This document shows positions 44,638 to 47,002 of a stretch of DNA of 47,002 nucleotides, piece by piece (position 1 is the stretch's first letter; each line of letters starts with the position of its first letter). The DNA lies in the NCBI GenBank assembly GCA_902586025.1, contig CACIFV010000008.1, forward strand, positions 1-47,002, read 5' to 3'. Under the pieces are notes generated by a model. The model ran no database searches, was not told the origin of the DNA, and saw only the letters and a program-made list of their open reading frames with translations. The stretch is from an uncultured Pelagibacteraceae bacterium. Lineage in GTDB: Bacteria; Pseudomonadota; Alphaproteobacteria; Pelagibacterales; Pelagibacteraceae. A program made the translations under genes and the position numbers.

Positions 44638-45186
44638 ATGATTAACAGAAAATTTTTGAAAGTATTTTTATTGATAATTTTTACAGGATTAATTACAAGC
44701 TGTATAAATAATCAATCTATGAAACCAGAAGATTTTAAAGATCAAAAACCAAGATTAATAATTGAAGAATATTTAAGTGGAAATGTCAAAGCTTGGGGCA
44801 TACTACAAAACAGATCAGGTAAAGTTACAAGACAATTTTCAGCTGACCTAGATGGCAAGTGGGACGGTAAACAACTTATATTAGATGAAAAATTTATTTG
44901 GAATGATGGTGAAATACAAAATAGGCAATGGGTGATAGATAAAATTGATGAACATAATTATGAGGGAACTGCAGGCGATGTAGTTGGTAAGGCTAGGGGA
45001 TATTCATATGGCCCAGCATTTAAATTTGAGTATGTTTTGTTAGTTCCGGTGAAGGGAAAAAACATCAAAATTACTTTTGATGATTGGATATTCATGCAAG
45101 ACGAAAGAGTAGCTATCAACAGAGCTAAAATGACAAAATTTGGAATTAAAGTTGCAGAGCTGACTGTGATGTTTGTTAAAGATTAA
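44638..45186 (+). CDS. DUF3833 lipoprotein
   Basis: Lipoprotein of 182 residues. The signal peptide ends in the lipobox LITSC, so C22 would be acylated, and the protein would sit in the membrane facing the periplasm. The body resembles DUF3833: DLDGKWDGKQLILDEKFIWNDGE, QWVIDKIDEHNYEGTAGDVVGKARG and a C-terminal DDWIFMQDERVAINRAKMTKFG. Function is unknown, but the family accompanies the CFA-like methyltransferase cluster. Its ATG lies 1 nt past the preceding stop; it is the last gene of the cluster, ending 2 nt from a convergent SDR gene. Confidence 0.82.
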   Translation: MINRKFLKVFLLIIFTGLITSCINNQSMKPEDFKDQKPRLIIEEYLSGNVKAWGILQNRSGKVTRQFSADLDGKWDGKQLILDEKFIWNDGEIQNRQWVIDKIDEHNYEGTAGDVVGKARGYSYGPAFKFEYVLLVPVKGKNIKITFDDWIFMQDERVAINRAKMTKFGIKVAELTVMFVKD

Positions 45187-45188
45187 TT

Positions 45189-45947
45189 TTATTTTTTTTG
45201 TAATTTAGTCAATTTCCGTATTAAATAAAAATATAATCGATCAGGAATTATTTTTAAAAATTTAAGGATCAAAGTTAATTCTTTTGGGTAATGTATTTCA
45301 AAATTAGAACCATTAATAAGCCCTTCATAAATTTTGTCTGCCGAGAATTCTGGAGTTTTTAGAAAAGGCATCTTAAAATCATTCTTATCAGTCATTGGTG
45401 TTTTGATAAAACCTGGAGAAACTAAACAAACCCTCACGCCATATCTTCCAAAATCAAAATGTAAACTTTCAGCAAGATTACTTAAAGCAGCTTTGGATGG
45501 TCCATAGCCACTTGAGTTAGGTAAGCCTTTGTATCCTGCAATCGAAGATACAATGGTAATAATACCTTTACCTCTTTCCCGAAAATGAGTTTCAACTGCT
45601 TTTATACAATTTAATGTTCCAAAAAAATTTACTTTAAATACATTTTCAATTTGCTCTACATCAATTTCTTTTTCTTTTTTTGGATCCCAAGTACCTGTAG
45701 AAAAAAAACAAATTTCAATGTCACCAAGTTCCTTTTTTATATTTTCAGAAACAGACTTACACTTTTCCTTATCATTTACATCAAGTGGAAAAGATTTAAT
45801 ATTTTGATGCTTATCTTCAATTTCTTTTAATAAATTTTCTCTTCTTGCAGAAATAGCAACTGTCCATCCATTATTAGCAAATTTTAATGCAAGTGCTTTG
45901 CCAATTCCTGTACTTCCGCCGGTGATCCAAATTACTTTTTTATTCAT
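45189..45947 (-). CDS. Short-chain dehydrogenase/reductase
   Basis: Classical SDR of 252 residues. The cofactor motif TGGSTGIGKA (9-18) with basic R35/R36 after strand two favours NADP, the catalytic triad is S134 or S135, Y148 and K152 (YGPSK), and the structural SPGFIKTPM stretch follows. The substrate is unknown. SDR genes of this kind flank the FAD/DUF1365/CFA cluster in other bacteria, so it may belong to the same lipid pathway even though it is on the opposite strand, convergent with the DUF3833 gene and divergent from tspO. Confidence 0.87.
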   Translation of the reverse strand: MNKKVIWITGGSTGIGKALALKFANNGWTVAISARRENLLKEIEDKHQNIKSFPLDVNDKEKCKSVSENIKKELGDIEICFFSTGTWDPKKEKEIDVEQIENVFKVNFFGTLNCIKAVETHFRERGKGIITIVSSIAGYKGLPNSSGYGPSKAALSNLAESLHFDFGRYGVRVCLVSPGFIKTPMTDKNDFKMPFLKTPEFSADKIYEGLINGSNFEIHYPKELTLILKFLKIIPDRLYFYLIRKLTKLQKK

Positions 45948-45971
45948 ATTTAACTGCTGTATAGTACTTAA

Positions 45972-46259
45972 ATGCTAAAAAATAAAATTTTATCTTTTAT
46001 TCTCTTTGCAATTACTACGTTTTCAGCTTCATTTATTGGAGGTTTGGTTACTATAAATTTTAAAGAACCTTGGTATTCAAATTTATCTAAACCTCAATAC
46101 AATCCACCAGATTGGATATTTGGGCCAGTATGGACATTACTTTATTTATTTATGACAATAGCCATATGGAATGCGTGGCATAAAAACACAAAAAATTTAA
46201 ATATTGTATTTTTATATTTCATTCCATGCAGGTTCAAGATCTTCTGCATCAAAAACTGA
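45972..46259 (+). pseudogene. tspO: Truncated TspO/MBR family membrane protein
   Basis: The N-terminal half of a TspO-type tryptophan-rich sensory protein: SASFIGGLVTINFKEPWYSNLSKPQYNPPDWIFGPVWTLLY is characteristic of the family (residues 18-58), with the first helices and the porphyrin-site loop. TspO normally has about 150-160 residues and five helices, but here it ends at 95. The homologous sequence seems to stop at about residue 83 (LYF, base 46220), and the last dozen residues are the antisense of the neighbouring oxidoreductase gene. It looks broken, by either a real rearrangement or an artificial join. Confidence 0.72.
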
Positions 46260-47002
46260 AATTGGAGAACCTGCTAAATATTCTTTTCCTTCTGGTCTCC
46301 AATATACTCCTGTTGTTAGATCTCCGGATAATGGCATCTCTGGAATATGTTTAGGACATTTAACTCTAAAGACTGTATGTTTTTGAGGTACTACAGGAAT
46401 ATCTTCAAGTAGTTCCTTAGTCCAACACCCAGCTGCAGAAATAATTGTTTTTGCATTAATTTCGGAAAGGCTCTTAACCTCTCCCTTAATAAATTCTGCC
46501 CCAAGATCAATTGCTTTATGCTTTAAAGCGCTATGAAATAAAAATGGATCAATCCATCCTTCGCTCTTGTTATCAGTAAATGTTGCAGTTTCAATTCCTT
46601 CCTCATTAATGTAAGGAAAATAGTTTTTCAATTCAGAACCTTTAATATTTTTTGTACCAGCTTCACATTCTTTATGATTTTCTAAAGCTCTGTATTGCTC
46701 TTCTGCATGATCTGGTCCAAACATTAGAAGGTATCCATTGGGCACCATGCTAGCTGTTGGATTTGGATTTTTTTCAGTTTTAAGTAATTCTGGTATTTGA
46801 AATATAAATTCCCTTGCAAATTTTCCTAAAAGAATATTTTCTTTTTGAAAAAACTGTCGTCTAAATCCACCAAGTGATAATGGGAATGATGCAGTTTTAT
46901 AAGTTGGATCCCTTTCAATGACTTTTACTTTTCTGCCTTCTTTGGACATAAAGTATGCAGTTGCAGCTCCAATTATACCACCACCTACTATTACAACATC
47001 AT
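46212..47002 (-). pseudogene. FAD-dependent amino-acid oxidoreductase (DadA/DAO-like), partial and C-terminally truncated
   Basis: The frame runs off the right edge, with the FAD motif VIVGGGIIGAATAYF readable in its last 50 bases (upstream of an internal ATG at 46949). Further motifs fit D-amino-acid or sarcosine oxidase-like flavoproteins: GGFRRQFF, SEGWIDPFLFHSAL, the SAAGCWTKEL FAD contact and GVYWRPEGKEYLAG. These proteins usually continue another 120-140 residues with a second substrate and FAD half, but this frame stops right after DLEPAWNE. It appears cut at about base 46215, exactly where tspO is cut from the other side. Confidence 0.75.

Overview
This 47-kb stretch looks like a chromosomal segment of a SAR11 (Pelagibacterales) marine alphaproteobacterium. 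The evidence is very low GC, dense packing with many 1-8 nt gene overlaps and no gene-free stretch over about 220 nt, a proteorhodopsin followed by ferredoxin and ferredoxin-NADP reductase, a tandem glycine riboswitch before gcvTHP, and an alphaproteobacterial GTTC-N7-GTTC LexA box before umuDC. I saw no rRNA, tRNA, CRISPR, phage or insertion sequence. All calls come from reading the sequence; no database search was run.

Layout. 1-6.5 kb: the 3' end of an unknown gene, fumarase (fumC), a MazG-like pyrophosphohydrolase, a YgfZ folate-binding protein, a dihydroorotase-like amidohydrolase, an SMR transporter and propionyl-CoA synthetase (prpE). 6.5-10 kb: blue-type proteorhodopsin with its own promoter, structured leader and strong terminator, then a separately promoted ferredoxin/FNR/GST redox operon and a DksA-like regulator. 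10-13.4 kb: a surface-glycan-like cluster (GT39-type membrane glycosyltransferase, a 34-aa membrane peptide, a GT2 glycosyltransferase and a secreted polysaccharide-lyase-like protein). 13.4-19.1 kb: umuDC, a GFA-domain protein, glycerate kinase, a TolC-like protein and recA. 19.2-29.6 kb: alaS, icd, then a long operon-like run psd-pssA-glycosyltransferase-rlmE-guaB-TPR-guaA-glyoxalase. 29.6-36.9 kb: TerC, a TRAP transporter (dctPQM), a TPR protein, 5-oxoprolinase pxpA divergent from pxpBC, and an EamA transporter. 36.9-41.5 kb: glycine riboswitch and gcvTHP. 41.5-46 kb: a lipid-modification cluster (FAD oxidoreductase, DUF1365, cyclopropane-synthase-like methyltransferase, DUF3833 lipoprotein, SDR). 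46-47 kb: a truncated tspO meets a truncated FAD amino-acid oxidoreductase 3' end to 3' end.

How the parts fit. The segment mixes housekeeping (purine synthesis, phospholipid synthesis, TCA enzymes, alanyl-tRNA synthetase, recombination) with typical oligotroph functions: light-driven proton pumping, TRAP uptake, glycine and 5-oxoproline use. The points most worth a second look are the proteorhodopsin leader (extended -10 promoter, hairpin and perfect 18-bp palindrome), the terminator plus inverted-repeat promoter separating proteorhodopsin from ferredoxin/FNR/GST, an IMP dehydrogenase without CBS domains, a DksA that keeps only two of four zinc cysteines, the possible methyl- or furan-fatty-acid cluster, and the abrupt junction near 46.2 kb where two genes lose their 3' ends at the same place.
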